Below are positions 34,545-43,056 of a DNA stretch of 48,390 bases, piece by piece. The notes beneath the pieces are model-generated. The model did not search any database, had not been told where the DNA came from, and saw nothing but the letters and a program-made list of their open reading frames with translations. A program made the position numbers and the translations under genes. Position 1 is the stretch's first letter. Each line of letters opens with the position of its first letter. Source of the DNA: Chitinibacter sp. GC72 (GTDB taxonomy: Bacteria; Pseudomonadota; Gammaproteobacteria; Burkholderiales; Chitinibacteraceae); contig NZ_VIRW01000024.1 of assembly GCF_009760905.1 (NCBI RefSeq), positions 1 through 48,390 on the forward strand, read 5' to 3'.

Positions 34545-34907
34545 ATGGCCGACTGGAATAATCAAGCGCCGATTTATCTGCAGCTCGCCGACCGCTTGAG
34601 CCAGGCGCTGCTCGATGGCGCGCCGCCCGAAGGTGAAGCGATGCCGTCAGTGCGGGTGCTGGCCGCCGAATATGGCCTCAACCCGCTCACCGTCAACCGC
34701 GCGCTGCAATCAATGGTCGACGCGGGGCTACTGGAAAGCCGGCGTGGGCTGGGCATGTTTGTGCTACCTCAAGCCAGCGAGCGGCTGCGCGCGTTTGAGC
34801 GCGAGCGATTTTTAAACACCGAGTGGCCAGCACTGGCCGCCAAATTACAGCGACTGGGCATCACCCCAGCCGATCTTATCTGGCCGACGAAGGACGATGC
34901 AGCATGA
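34545..34907 (+). CDS. YtrA-subfamily GntR transcriptional regulator
   Basis: 120 residues. A GntR winged helix (about 8-72: PIYLQLADRLSQALLDG, MPSVRVLAAEYGLNPLTVNRALQSMVDAGLLESRRGLGMFV) is followed by a short dimerisation tail of about 45 residues, the defining feature of the YtrA subfamily. These repress ABC transporter operons in which they are encoded. The start at 34545 is preferred because the longer frame runs through the operator and promoter. Its stop overlaps the ATPase start by 4 bases. Confidence 0.92.
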   Translation: MADWNNQAPIYLQLADRLSQALLDGAPPEGEAMPSVRVLAAEYGLNPLTVNRALQSMVDAGLLESRRGLGMFVLPQASERLRAFERERFLNTEWPALAAKLQRLGITPADLIWPTKDDAA

Positions 34908-35770
34908 ATCAACTAGTCAACATCGACAATCTATCCGTCTCGTACGGGGCGAAAACCGCAGTCAACAACGTGAGCTTTGCACTGCCCACCGGTCGCATTA
35001 TTGGCCTGTTGGGTAGCAATGGCGCGGGCAAGACCAGCCTGATGCAAGCGATGATGGGGCTGATTCCGTTTCGCGGCCAGATCAATATTCTGGGCTTTGA
35101 CCCGCGCACCCAGCGCGATGCGATGCTGCAGCACGTGTGCTACATCCCCGACGTCGCGATCTTGCCGCCGTGGATTGAAGTGCAGCAATTGCTGCAATTA
35201 ATGAGCGGCCTGCACCCAAAATTTGATCGCGAGCTAGCGCTGCAAAAATTGGCGCGCACGACGATCAAGCTCGACTCCAAGGTGAAACAACTGTCGCGCG
35301 GCATGATTGTGCAGCTGCATTTGGCCATCATCAGCGCAATTGATGCGCAGCTAATGATTTTGGACGAGCCAACGCTCGGGCTCGATATTCCGGCGCGCAA
35401 GGCGTTTTACGACATGCTGATCAGCGACTGGTGCAATGAGACGCGCACGGTGCTAATCGCCACGCACCAGATCGACGAAATCGAAAATCTGCTCTCGGAC
35501 GTGATGATGATTAACGACGGCGCGCTGGTCTTGCACGATCAATTGTGCAATCTGGAAGATCGTTATATCGGCCTGCGTTATGGCAGTGAACACAGTGCGG
35601 CGATCGCCACCGCAGCGCCGCTGCATTGCTTTCGGCAAATGGGCGGCGAATGCGCCATTTTCGCCGCGCCCTTCCCGTCTGAACTTGCACAATTCGGCCA
35701 AACCTTCCGCGTTGAACTCGCCGATTTATTTGTCGCCCTAAGCCAAGGAGAGCGCCATGCAACAGTTTAA
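34904..35770 (+). CDS. ABC transporter ATP-binding protein
   Basis: 288 residues. It has Walker A GSNGAGKTS (about 38-46), a signature LSRGMIVQLHLA that departs from the usual LSGGQ, and Walker B LMILDEPTLGLDIPAR. The H-loop is in TVLIATHQIDEIE. The C-terminal about 75 residues are less conserved. The layout matches exporter ATPases of the YtrB/BcrA type that work with a membrane subunit in the same operon. Start ATG 34904 overlaps the regulator stop. Substrate unknown; the YtrA system of Bacillus responds to cell-wall antibiotics. Confidence 0.92.
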   Translation: MNQLVNIDNLSVSYGAKTAVNNVSFALPTGRIIGLLGSNGAGKTSLMQAMMGLIPFRGQINILGFDPRTQRDAMLQHVCYIPDVAILPPWIEVQQLLQLMSGLHPKFDRELALQKLARTTIKLDSKVKQLSRGMIVQLHLAIISAIDAQLMILDEPTLGLDIPARKAFYDMLISDWCNETRTVLIATHQIDEIENLLSDVMMINDGALVLHDQLCNLEDRYIGLRYGSEHSAAIATAAPLHCFRQMGGECAIFAAPFPSELAQFGQTFRVELADLFVALSQGERHATV

Positions 35771-36602
35771 AACCCTCATGCTGCGCGAATGGATGCAGCA
35801 CCGCAAATCATGGCTGATCCTCGGCCTGTGGACGCCGGTGATTGCGTGGGCGCTGCTGTATCTGCTGCTGTTTTACCAAGGGCTGCCGCAATTTAATGAC
35901 GCAACAATGTCGGATACCACCAAAATCGCCAGCTTTGGGATCAATGCGCAATCAGGCTTTGTCTTTTTTCTGGCGCTGATCGGTGTATTGCTCACCATCC
36001 CCGGCCTGCCACACCGCGACAAGGACGATAAATCACTGGCCTTCTGGCGCTCGCTCCCGCTAGATGATCGCGCCGCCGTCATCGCCCCGATGCTGATGAA
36101 TGGCTTATTGCTGCCGCTAATGGCCATCATCACGGCGATAGTGCTGAATTTCTTGTTATCAGCCCCGCTATGGATGGCCAGCGCCAACGCCGAACTCCTG
36201 AAAAACATGATGCTGGCACTACTCGGCGGCAGCTTGCAGGGCTTGCTCACCTTGTTGTGGTTTTCACCGCTGGTGTTGCTGCTGGCATTGGGCAATAGCG
36301 TGATTCGTCGCTGGGGCATGGCCATTGTGTTGATTGGCGGGCTGCTCTTTGAAATCGCCTTGATTCGCCTGAGCAATTACGCCACCGGCAGCAATTTTGT
36401 CGACATTTATTTTTCCGGCTTGTTTGGCATCATGACCCGTGTCGATTTTCTGGGCTTTCTGCACGCCAATGCCAACCTACCCGAACAAATCAGCATGCTG
36501 ACCCGTTTTATCGCCAACCCGCAGTTTGCCGCCGCCATTATCGTCAGCGTACTCAGCCTCGTCGCACTGATCTGGCGTCGCAAAACCGGCCACACCGCTT
36601 AA
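35757..36602 (+). CDS. ABC transporter membrane subunit (ABC-2 type)
   Basis: 281 residues with about six membrane helices (for example 20-42, 62-83, 105-130, 146-170, 177-198 and 255-275). The pattern is of an ABC-2 permease. The segment LPHRDKDDKSLAFWRSLPLDDRAAVIAPMLMNG (about 85-118) is a typical cytosolic loop of this group. It overlaps the ATPase gene by 14 bases and forms the transport complex with it. Confidence 0.88.
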   Translation: MQQFKTLMLREWMQHRKSWLILGLWTPVIAWALLYLLLFYQGLPQFNDATMSDTTKIASFGINAQSGFVFFLALIGVLLTIPGLPHRDKDDKSLAFWRSLPLDDRAAVIAPMLMNGLLLPLMAIITAIVLNFLLSAPLWMASANAELLKNMMLALLGGSLQGLLTLLWFSPLVLLLALGNSVIRRWGMAIVLIGGLLFEIALIRLSNYATGSNFVDIYFSGLFGIMTRVDFLGFLHANANLPEQISMLTRFIANPQFAAAIIVSVLSLVALIWRRKTGHTA

Positions 36603-36613
36603 ATAAAGGAATC

Positions 36614-37354
36614 ATGATGATCAAGACAAAATGGCTTTTCCCTGCTGCGGTGCTGGCTGTGCTCGCGCTGGGTGCCGCAACCGTACTCTACTCAAAACCC
36701 AACCCGCATTTTGTAATCAACGACGGCGCAGCCGCGTTTGAGTACGCTTTCCAGAACAAGGATGCAATTCTGCCCAGTGGGAAAATGGTTGAGGTATTGC
36801 TCAATCCCGATGTTAAACGTATCCAAAATGCCGGTCATGTGAACGTACGCCAGTACTGCTCTCGCAAAGCCAAAGGCAGCATAGAGCTGGACTCAGCGCT
36901 ATTGGCGGTAATTGACCAGAACCTGTTAAAACAAGGGATCATCAAAACCCGGCAGGAAAATTTTAGCTCCAGAATGCCGGAAATCATTGTCCAGAGCGAC
37001 CATGAAATTGAACAGGTCGATAATTCAGGCTCAGCCGCCATCAAAATTCAATGTTCAAGCATACTCGATTTGAAAGTACGCAATCTTGGCGCTGGACGCG
37101 TTGAAATTCTCACCCCGTTTATCCAATCCATTGCAATTGAGAACATGGGAGTTGGCGACGTTACGATTGCCGATGTTAACCGCGTCAAAATCGACAGCCG
37201 TGGCACCGGCAGCGTGACGGTGGGTGAGGCGGCCAAAGCCGATGTAACGCTCTATGGCGTGGGCACGGTCTCGTTTAAAAACGAGCCGGAGATGACATCC
37301 AGCATCAAGGGAATCGGCGTCATCAAAACCAAAGCGCCGCATCCTTATCAATAA
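36614..37354 (+). CDS. GIN-domain (DUF2807-like) exported protein
   Basis: 246 residues with an N-terminal membrane anchor or signal (about 6-26, LFPAAVLAVLALGAATVLY). The C-terminal part (about 115-240) is a repeated beta structure with turns such as NSGSAAIKI, NLGAGRVEI, NMGVGDVTI, SRGTGSVTV and YGVGTVSF, characteristic of GIN/DUF2807 beta-helix proteins. The function of the family is not established. AAAGGAATC precedes the ATG and it follows the permease by 11 bases, so it is the last gene of the operon and may be an outside accessory of the transporter. Confidence 0.82.
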   Translation: MMIKTKWLFPAAVLAVLALGAATVLYSKPNPHFVINDGAAAFEYAFQNKDAILPSGKMVEVLLNPDVKRIQNAGHVNVRQYCSRKAKGSIELDSALLAVIDQNLLKQGIIKTRQENFSSRMPEIIVQSDHEIEQVDNSGSAAIKIQCSSILDLKVRNLGAGRVEILTPFIQSIAIENMGVGDVTIADVNRVKIDSRGTGSVTVGEAAKADVTLYGVGTVSFKNEPEMTSSIKGIGVIKTKAPHPYQ

Positions 37355-37362
37355 TCAATCAG

Positions 37363-37409
37363 GGTATATGGCTGCGGAACATATCAATCATAATCTTTAG
37401 CCGTATACC
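37363..37409. repeat. 47-bp GGTAT-N37-ATACC element, copy 9
   Basis: GGTAT at 37363 and ATACC at 37405, flanked by an extra G and C. The arms GGTATATGGCT and AGCCGTATACC are palindromic, and the middle reads CATATCAATCATAATC, close to copy 4. It lies between two converging genes. Confidence 0.92.
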
Positions 37410-37469
37410 CTTCCAAAGCTACATCAAACCAACTAAAGCAAGCAGCAAGCCGGGGCGCTCTGGCCTATC

Positions 37470-38429
37470 TCACTGCCCTGCCCCATCATCGAATACCACG
37501 CGCTCAACCGTGAAGCCGTGCTGCTTGAGCAAGCTGGGCAATCCTGTTTTACCGACCATGTGCAAGCTGCCCACGGCGATAAACATCGTTTGCCCCTGGC
37601 GGTACTGCTGGGCGATGCGTTGGGCGATCACCACATTGCGATCATCATTGATCCGTTTCATCATCGCCCGATCCGCCGCGGTTTCAACGCACTGACACCA
37701 CTGGCGATAATTTTCAAACACCGCCAGATCAGAGCGATTCCACACATCGACCATTTTCAACACCTGCGCTCGCCCCTGGCCTGACTCCAGCAAAGCCAGA
37801 CCGGCTTCAAATTGCTCGGGCAGGATTTTATCGCTCTCGCCCAGCATGGCGCCCATTTGCTCTTTAGGGGTTTCCAGCGCAATCACGGGTTTATTGCTGC
37901 CCTGCGCCAGCCCCAGCAACACGATTTCACTACCAAACGCGGGCTCAATACCATCGTGGCGCGCGTCGGTCAGCATGATGCTGCTAAACAGCAAGGACGG
38001 ATGCTGCTGGCCAATCAGCTCCAGCGGCAGGCAGTTTTTATTCAGCTGCGCTTTGAGCCGGGGCAGAAATTGCGCAGGAACACGGCCAGCACCACGCTTG
38101 GACAGCGCCATAATCTGCGTGATCGTCGCGGGGTCGGCCAGATTCAATTCCAGCGCAATCACATCACTCTGCTGCAAGGCCTGCCGGGTTTGCGGGCCGG
38201 GTAACATTCCCTCCAGCCGGTTGGCATGGATCGTGCCATACAACCAGGAATCCTGCCCCTGCTTGCTGATCTTCCACAAAAAGCCCCTATCCTTGGCGCT
38301 CTGCAGCAAAGCCGGCATGTGCTCCGGCGTAGGCAGCTCGGCAGCAGGCGGGCATTGGGCTTGGGTATAAGAACTTATAAAGACCAAGCACATAACTGTG
38401 CGTAAAAAAACCACCAGATTGTTGTTCAT
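37470..38429 (-). CDS. TraB/GumN-family protein
   Basis: 319 residues with a signal peptide (VFLRTVMCLVFISSYTQA). TraB/GumN features are FLWKISKQGQDSWLYGTIHANRLEG near the start (the GTIH motif), a central conserved ALETPKEQMG segment (ET motif), and the C-terminal MFIAVGSLHMVGKTGLPSLLKQHGFTVERV (GxxH motif). These motifs form the putative metal-dependent active site of the family, thought to be a protease-like enzyme, though its role in bacteria is unsettled. The start at 38429 follows GGATGGAG. The longer frame upstream crosses a repeat copy and is rejected. Confidence 0.9.
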   Translation of the reverse strand: MNNNLVVFLRTVMCLVFISSYTQAQCPPAAELPTPEHMPALLQSAKDRGFLWKISKQGQDSWLYGTIHANRLEGMLPGPQTRQALQQSDVIALELNLADPATITQIMALSKRGAGRVPAQFLPRLKAQLNKNCLPLELIGQQHPSLLFSSIMLTDARHDGIEPAFGSEIVLLGLAQGSNKPVIALETPKEQMGAMLGESDKILPEQFEAGLALLESGQGRAQVLKMVDVWNRSDLAVFENYRQWCQCVETAADRAMMKRINDDRNVVIAQRIAQQYRQGQTMFIAVGSLHMVGKTGLPSLLKQHGFTVERVVFDDGAGQ

Positions 38430-38469
38430 TACTCCATCCTGTCTACACGCCCGAAGCAAGACCATAGAC

Positions 38470-38516
38470 GGTATTGCTTCGGAATTCAATATTATCAAGC
38501 TCCACAAGGGCATACC
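38470..38516. repeat. 47-bp GGTAT-N37-ATACC element, copy 10
   Basis: GGTAT at 38470 and ATACC at 38512. The left arm GGTATTGCTTCGGA and the middle TTCAATATTATCAAG resemble other copies. It is in the divergent gap between the TraB/GumN and TonB-receptor genes. Confidence 0.85.
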
Positions 38517-38579
38517 CATCAAAATAACCTCATTACTTCATTTTTATGACAAATACGTGAATGCAAATGGAACTAGTTC

Positions 38580-38600
38580 TCATAATCATTGTCATTATTA
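38580..38600. promoter_or_regulatory. Probable Fur box
   Basis: CATAATCATTGTCATTATTA matches the Fur consensus of AT-rich hexamer repeats (reverse strand TAATGACAATGATTATG against GATAATGATAATCATTATC). It lies about 80 bases before the TonB-dependent receptor start, so iron repression of the receptor is expected. Confidence 0.75.
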
Positions 38601-38677
38601 CTATTGCCCTTTGCTGGCTTTAGACAGCGAGGGCATTTTTATTGAATGTCAAATGAACTAGTAAGGATATATAGAGC

Positions 38678-40783
38678 ATGCATGCCACACCCAAGACCTA
38701 CGCACTCCGCCCGCTGTCGGCGTTGATTTTTGCGGCTTTTATAAGCCCGGTTGTTTACGCTGAATACACTTTGCCAAGTATCGATGTGGTGGGCGATGAG
38801 CAAGGCGATATTGGCAAAATTCCAGGTTCAATCGCCGTGGTTAACCGGCAGGAAATCGACCGCATACAACCACAATCCACCGAAGACGTATTGAAAATAG
38901 TGGCCGGCATTTCGATTAAGCCTGAAGAAGAAAGTGCCATTGTGGCCAATATTGGCGTACGGGGATTAAGCGCGGGCGATTACTACAGCCTGATTCTAGA
39001 AGATGGCGTCCCTGTGGCGCCGGGGCTTTTTGTCGGCAACGGCCGTTATTACAATCCCCGCATTCAGCGCATGGACAGCATTGAAGTCCTCAAAGGAGGT
39101 GCATCGCTGCGCTATGGCCCCAGCACCATTGGCGGTGTCATCAATTACAAAACCAAAATGCCGCAAGAAGGCCTCTCGCTCAGTGGGCGCGTGGGCTCTT
39201 TTGGCTACAAAGAAGCCAATCTGGAAGCGGGTGTGAACGCCCAATCGGGCAATGCCATCGGTGGCATCTTCTACACCGAAGCGCACAGCGATGGTTTTCT
39301 GGATAAAGGCTTCAAAATGCGTGATCTGATGGTCAAAGGTGGCATCGCCATCGGTGATCAACAATGGTTGGCGCTCAAAGCCACCCATTACAATAATGAC
39401 GCCAATATTTCTTATCGCGGCCATTTCCTAGATGCTTACCGCGCCAAAGCCGATTTCAATCCGGCGGCCGACGACTGGTTTTTAACACAACGTAACTCGC
39501 TGGATCTAAACCATATCTGGACAATCAGCGACCATATCACGCTCAAGAGCGTGTTGTACTGGAGCGAAATAAATCGGGACTACTGGCGCTATAACACGGT
39601 CTCTGGCGCCCCCACCAAACAAGTCAATGGCCTGACACAGTGGAACTACAGCAATACTCTGAACGGTAATAACCGCGCATTTGACCGCATCGGCGCAGAA
39701 ACCCGACTCACCATCGCCCACGATAGCCTAGGCATCAGCCATGAAACCGAGCTGGGTCTGCGTTTAATGAAAGAAGAAATGCACGACCAGACCATTGCCG
39801 CTACCCGTGCCAACCCTCGCAGCGGCACGATCAGCAGTAACCGGATTGATAAAGCCAGCAGCATCGCTTTTTTTGCGCAAAATCGCTTTGCTCTGAGCCA
39901 GCAGCTGGCGATTACACCGGGCTTGCGCATTGAAAACTACACACAAAGCCGACTTGATCTGCGCCGCACACCAGCAAACGGTAATCGCGCCGAAACCCGC
40001 AATACCGAATATATTCCGGGCCTGGGTTTTACCTTCAATGCCACACCGACCATGCAGCTTTTTGGTGGCATACACAAAGCATTTGCCCCCGCGCTCAATG
40101 GCGATGCCATTGTCATCAACCCCACGCTGGGCCCTGTAGATCAACAACTTGATGCACAGCGTTCGGTGAACTACGAGCTAGGTTTGCGGGGACAAGCGGC
40201 TAAAATGCGCTATGAAGTCACAGCTTTCCGGATGGATTTCCAAAACCAAGTGATCCCGGCCAACAGCAATAGCAATTTCCAGAACACCAATGGCGGCAAG
40301 ACATTGCATCAAGGTCTGGAATTATCACTGGGTTACGCCTTCAACAACGGTTTTAGCATTGATGCCAATACCACCTATGTGCCAGACGCCCACTTTGTTG
40401 GTCATCGCTATGACAAGACAGGCAAACTCACAATTGCGGATGGCAACCGCATTGCCTATACGCCTAAGTGGATTGCCAATCTCACATTGGCTTACCGCGT
40501 CGGCAGCCTGAATACGGCATTAACGATCAATCATACCGGCGCGCAGTTTAGCGATACGGCCAATAGCAAAGAGATCAAAGAAAATACCAGCGGATTCTTC
40601 ACCGGCGAAATTGCAGGCTATACAACTGCCAATCTCAGTGCCAGCTATGCTATTAACAAGCAGCTGTCGCTGTTTGGCAGCATTAAAAACCTGACAAACG
40701 AACGCTATATTTCCGGCTTGCGTCAGGGCATTTATATCGGGCCTGAGCGCTCATTTGAATTGGGTGGCAAATATACGTTTTAA
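38678..40783 (+). CDS. TonB-dependent siderophore/iron receptor (FecA-like)
   Basis: 701 residues: signal peptide (about 1-28, cleavage at VYA-EYT), plug domain (about 45-160 with PGSIAVVNRQEIDRIQP, TEDVLKIVAGI, NIGVRGLSA, IEVLKGGASLRYGPSTIGGVINY) and a 22-strand barrel ending in ERSFELGGKYTF with a C-terminal Phe. Near the C-terminus is the usual SIKNLTNERYISGLRQG. It imports a ferric siderophore or ferric citrate-like ligand using TonB energy. No N-terminal signalling domain is present, so it is not a FecIR-type transducer. The Fur box upstream and the single-gene layout indicate iron control. The ligand cannot be told. Confidence 0.95.
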   Translation: MHATPKTYALRPLSALIFAAFISPVVYAEYTLPSIDVVGDEQGDIGKIPGSIAVVNRQEIDRIQPQSTEDVLKIVAGISIKPEEESAIVANIGVRGLSAGDYYSLILEDGVPVAPGLFVGNGRYYNPRIQRMDSIEVLKGGASLRYGPSTIGGVINYKTKMPQEGLSLSGRVGSFGYKEANLEAGVNAQSGNAIGGIFYTEAHSDGFLDKGFKMRDLMVKGGIAIGDQQWLALKATHYNNDANISYRGHFLDAYRAKADFNPAADDWFLTQRNSLDLNHIWTISDHITLKSVLYWSEINRDYWRYNTVSGAPTKQVNGLTQWNYSNTLNGNNRAFDRIGAETRLTIAHDSLGISHETELGLRLMKEEMHDQTIAATRANPRSGTISSNRIDKASSIAFFAQNRFALSQQLAITPGLRIENYTQSRLDLRRTPANGNRAETRNTEYIPGLGFTFNATPTMQLFGGIHKAFAPALNGDAIVINPTLGPVDQQLDAQRSVNYELGLRGQAAKMRYEVTAFRMDFQNQVIPANSNSNFQNTNGGKTLHQGLELSLGYAFNNGFSIDANTTYVPDAHFVGHRYDKTGKLTIADGNRIAYTPKWIANLTLAYRVGSLNTALTINHTGAQFSDTANSKEIKENTSGFFTGEIAGYTTANLSASYAINKQLSLFGSIKNLTNERYISGLRQGIYIGPERSFELGGKYTF

Positions 40784-40800
40784 TCGCTGATGAACACGCA

Positions 40801-40830
40801 GCGCGCCCGGTCAAAGCCGGGGCGCCGCGC
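40801..40830. terminator. GC-rich hairpin between converging genes
   Basis: GCGCGCCCGG (40801-40810) pairs imperfectly with CCGGGGCGCCGCGC (40817-40830). There is no T-run on either side. It sits between the stops of the receptor and the TerB-like gene. Confidence 0.55.
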
Positions 40831-40841
40831 TTGAGTGCCGC

Positions 40842-41345
40842 TTACGACAATTGCACGGTATAGCCCGCCTGATTGTGCGGGTGGTTCTGGTCAACGAAGA
40901 CCGAGCGGTCGTTCTTGATCATCAGCACTTCAAAGAAAGGCTTGAAGCGCTCGTCGCTAATGCCGAAGGCGGCCTGGATTTTGGCAAACATCGCTTGTTC
41001 TTCCGGCTCGGCTTCGCCATCGGAAAACGCGGAATCGAGCAGATTCATCAGGATGCACATCTTCTGTGCATCGGTCAGAATGGGGGTGACATCGGCCAGA
41101 TACTGATCAAGGCTGTTTTTCTGGCGATAGTTGATCGCGCGATCCAGCAATTGCTTGTTTTGCGCGCCAACGCCAATTGCGCCGCTGGATGATTTGGCGC
41201 CACCAAGCACTGATAGCAAATGGCCAATTTCTTCATTATCCATTTCGCCATCGGCTGACATCATGTAGAGCAAGCCCGTCGCAAAAGCAAAATGCGGCGT
41301 AATGGTTTGGCTATTATCGCTTTTGAACATATCAAACAAACCCAT
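40842..41345 (-). CDS. TerB-like (tellurite-resistance domain) protein
   Basis: 167 residues. The helical TerB core is recognisable in FATGLLYMMSADGEMDNEEIGHLLSVLGG (about 23-51), which has the acidic metal-type DGEM..EE motif, and again in LLDSAFSDGEAEPEEQAMFAKIQAAFGI (about 102-129). Many TerB-domain proteins have no link to tellurite; a membrane or stress role is typical and unproven. There are no ter operon partners nearby, so it is best seen as a stand-alone housekeeping gene. Confidence 0.85.
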   Translation of the reverse strand: MGLFDMFKSDNSQTITPHFAFATGLLYMMSADGEMDNEEIGHLLSVLGGAKSSSGAIGVGAQNKQLLDRAINYRQKNSLDQYLADVTPILTDAQKMCILMNLLDSAFSDGEAEPEEQAMFAKIQAAFGISDERFKPFFEVLMIKNDRSVFVDQNHPHNQAGYTVQLS

Positions 41346-41450
41346 GACTACGACTCCAGTTCAATCTAAGTAGAAAAGAACTGCTCGGACTCGCCCGGCG
41401 TGAGCTTGGTTCCATCGCGGCACGAACAATTTTGCGCTTGGGTTTTGCAT

Positions 41451-42374
41451 TTACGCGCCGGCAAACATCGTCTGCACATCGCGGACCAATTGCAATGACG
41501 CTTCGATTTCGTCTTTGCGAATTGCTACGCTTTCGACATTACACCCGACAGGTATATTCTTCTCAGCAGCATAGGACATCAGCTCTGAGAATATACCCCT
41601 ACATACATCAAGCGATTTAGCCAGAATATCGCCCGAATGCACCAAATCGTTTTCCAGCCATTTCGGGATACTAATGCCCAGCCATTTCATAAATTCCAGC
41701 GTTTTCACCGAGCCGCATGGCGTAATGGTGAAAATAATCGGCACCATGGGCGTGCCGCTGGCCTGGCAGGCGTAGTAATAATCGGAGAGGAAATTTTTCG
41801 CCGCTTCGACGTTATAAACGCATTGCGTGACAAAAAACGAACACCCTTCGGCCACCTTATGCGCCACGCGTAAATGCTCATCCTGCTTAACCAAATGCCG
41901 CTCGGGGATCGCCACGCCACCCACGAGCAGATCGGGATTGGTTTCGCGGCGCAGTGCATACGCTTGCGCCACCGACAGCGACACCTGCTGCTCGCGCGAG
42001 GCCGCGCCAACAAACACCGAAACGCCATCGGCCATCGCCATGACATCGGCACGAAAAGCTTCGGGCGAATATTTACCCACGCAGCGGTAATTGATTTTCG
42101 GAATATCGAGCGCTGCCAGATAGTCACGGCTATAAACCAGCGGATCGAGCGTCGCCATAAACGGGAAAGGCCGCGCCGCATCGGTGCGATCAGCCTCATC
42201 CTGAATGTCATACAGCACCAGCCCATCCACATTCAGCGGCGCAATGCGCTCAACCTGCAAGGCGGCAATCTCGGCGATTTTCTCCGGCGTATTATTCGCC
42301 TTCGGCGGCGTAATGCCATACAACAAGATACCGGATTGGCGCTGGGTGATTTTGGTGAGCAGTGAAGTAGGCAT
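41451..42374 (-). CDS. Methylenetetrahydrofolate reductase-like protein
   Basis: 307 residues of the MTHFR TIM-barrel family, divergent from canonical MetF. Visible are GILLYGITPPKANNTPEKIAEIAALQVERI (about 15-44), DGLVLYDIQDEADRT, FFVTQCVYNVEAAKNFLSDY and, near the end, PVGCNVESVAIRKDEIEASLQLV. The last motif is typical of the shorter non-canonical reductases that occur in proteobacteria. It probably handles folate one-carbon units with a flavin, but the canonical NADH-dependent reaction should not be assumed. Codons around residues 259-275 coincide with a 47-bp repeat-like sequence (41551-41597). Confidence 0.85.
   Translation of the reverse strand: MPTSLLTKITQRQSGILLYGITPPKANNTPEKIAEIAALQVERIAPLNVDGLVLYDIQDEADRTDAARPFPFMATLDPLVYSRDYLAALDIPKINYRCVGKYSPEAFRADVMAMADGVSVFVGAASREQQVSLSVAQAYALRRETNPDLLVGGVAIPERHLVKQDEHLRVAHKVAEGCSFFVTQCVYNVEAAKNFLSDYYYACQASGTPMVPIIFTITPCGSVKTLEFMKWLGISIPKWLENDLVHSGDILAKSLDVCRGIFSELMSYAAEKNIPVGCNVESVAIRKDEIEASLQLVRDVQTMFAGA
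41551..41597. repeat. 47-bp GGTAT-N37-ATACC element, copy 11 (inside a CDS)
   Basis: GGTAT at 41551 and ATACC at 41593, followed by CC. The ends GGTATATTCT and AGAATATACC are a perfect 10-base inverted repeat. It falls inside the MTHFR-like gene in a region that remains open and looks like normal protein, so it may be a true insertion absorbed into the frame or a coincidence. Confidence 0.5.
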
Positions 42375-42534
42375 AAGCAGACTCGTTATCGTTTGGCGGG
42401 ATTTTACGCTGTTTCAGGCTTGGAATAGATAAAGCAGCATGATAGTCATGTTGTTGCATAAGAAATAAGCAACTTTCAATTATGATTTTTACAACTATTC
42501 AAGCTAAGCATTTTTTTCATGTTAAATACACATC

Positions 42535-42540
42535 TATAAT
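42535..42540 (+). promoter_or_regulatory. Candidate -10 element for the orphan secreted gene
   Basis: A perfect TATAAT lies 30 bases before the ATG at 42571. The -35 region at the right distance is only a T-run (about 42511-42517). The region 42470-42540 is AT-rich. Confidence 0.45.
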
Positions 42541-42570
42541 TGTTACTCAACACTTACTTAAAAACTCAAA

Positions 42571-43056
42571 ATGAAGAAAACCTTATTCTTACTCCTATGT
42601 TGGGCAAGTTTGCAATCATATGCAGAGACAATAGAGCTAAGCTGTGCAACCCAGTACGGTGGTAGTGGCAAACGAGTTGTCAACTACACATGGAACACAG
42701 CAAGTGGCGCTATCGACTATACCGTTGAATTTCAAGGCTGCGCACCACCAGGATATAGCCCAACTTATGGCTCTGTTCGTGCGAGCGGTACCCTATTGGA
42801 TTTGGGGAACGATAGATTTCGCGTCAAATTAACTGCCTCAAGTGATCTAAATGACGGCACTGCCTACAGATGGAGCAAATGCACTGAAAGCTTTGATGGG
42901 GAAGCTTACTTCAGCAAAGGTGTAGGCGGAATTATGCAACGAGGCCGCTCAAAGCTAACTGAATGTGAATCAGAAGGGATGAATGACTGGGGTGGCAATA
43001 ATCTTCTTGACTATTTAACTGCAGGAATGGGTACTTACGGTGGCATGGTGCACTAA
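42571..43056 (+). CDS. Small secreted cysteine-containing protein, unknown family
   Basis: 161 residues with a good signal peptide (MKKTLFLLLCWASLQSYA-ETIE). The mature part has several Cys (SCATQYG, QGCAPPGYS, SKCTESF, LTECESEG) that could form disulfides in the periplasm, Gly/Tyr-rich segments and beta-rich character. I do not recognise a family. The A/T content is higher than the surroundings, which with its isolated position suggests a recently acquired gene. It has its own likely promoter. Confidence 0.7.
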   Translation: MKKTLFLLLCWASLQSYAETIELSCATQYGGSGKRVVNYTWNTASGAIDYTVEFQGCAPPGYSPTYGSVRASGTLLDLGNDRFRVKLTASSDLNDGTAYRWSKCTESFDGEAYFSKGVGGIMQRGRSKLTECESEGMNDWGGNNLLDYLTAGMGTYGGMVH

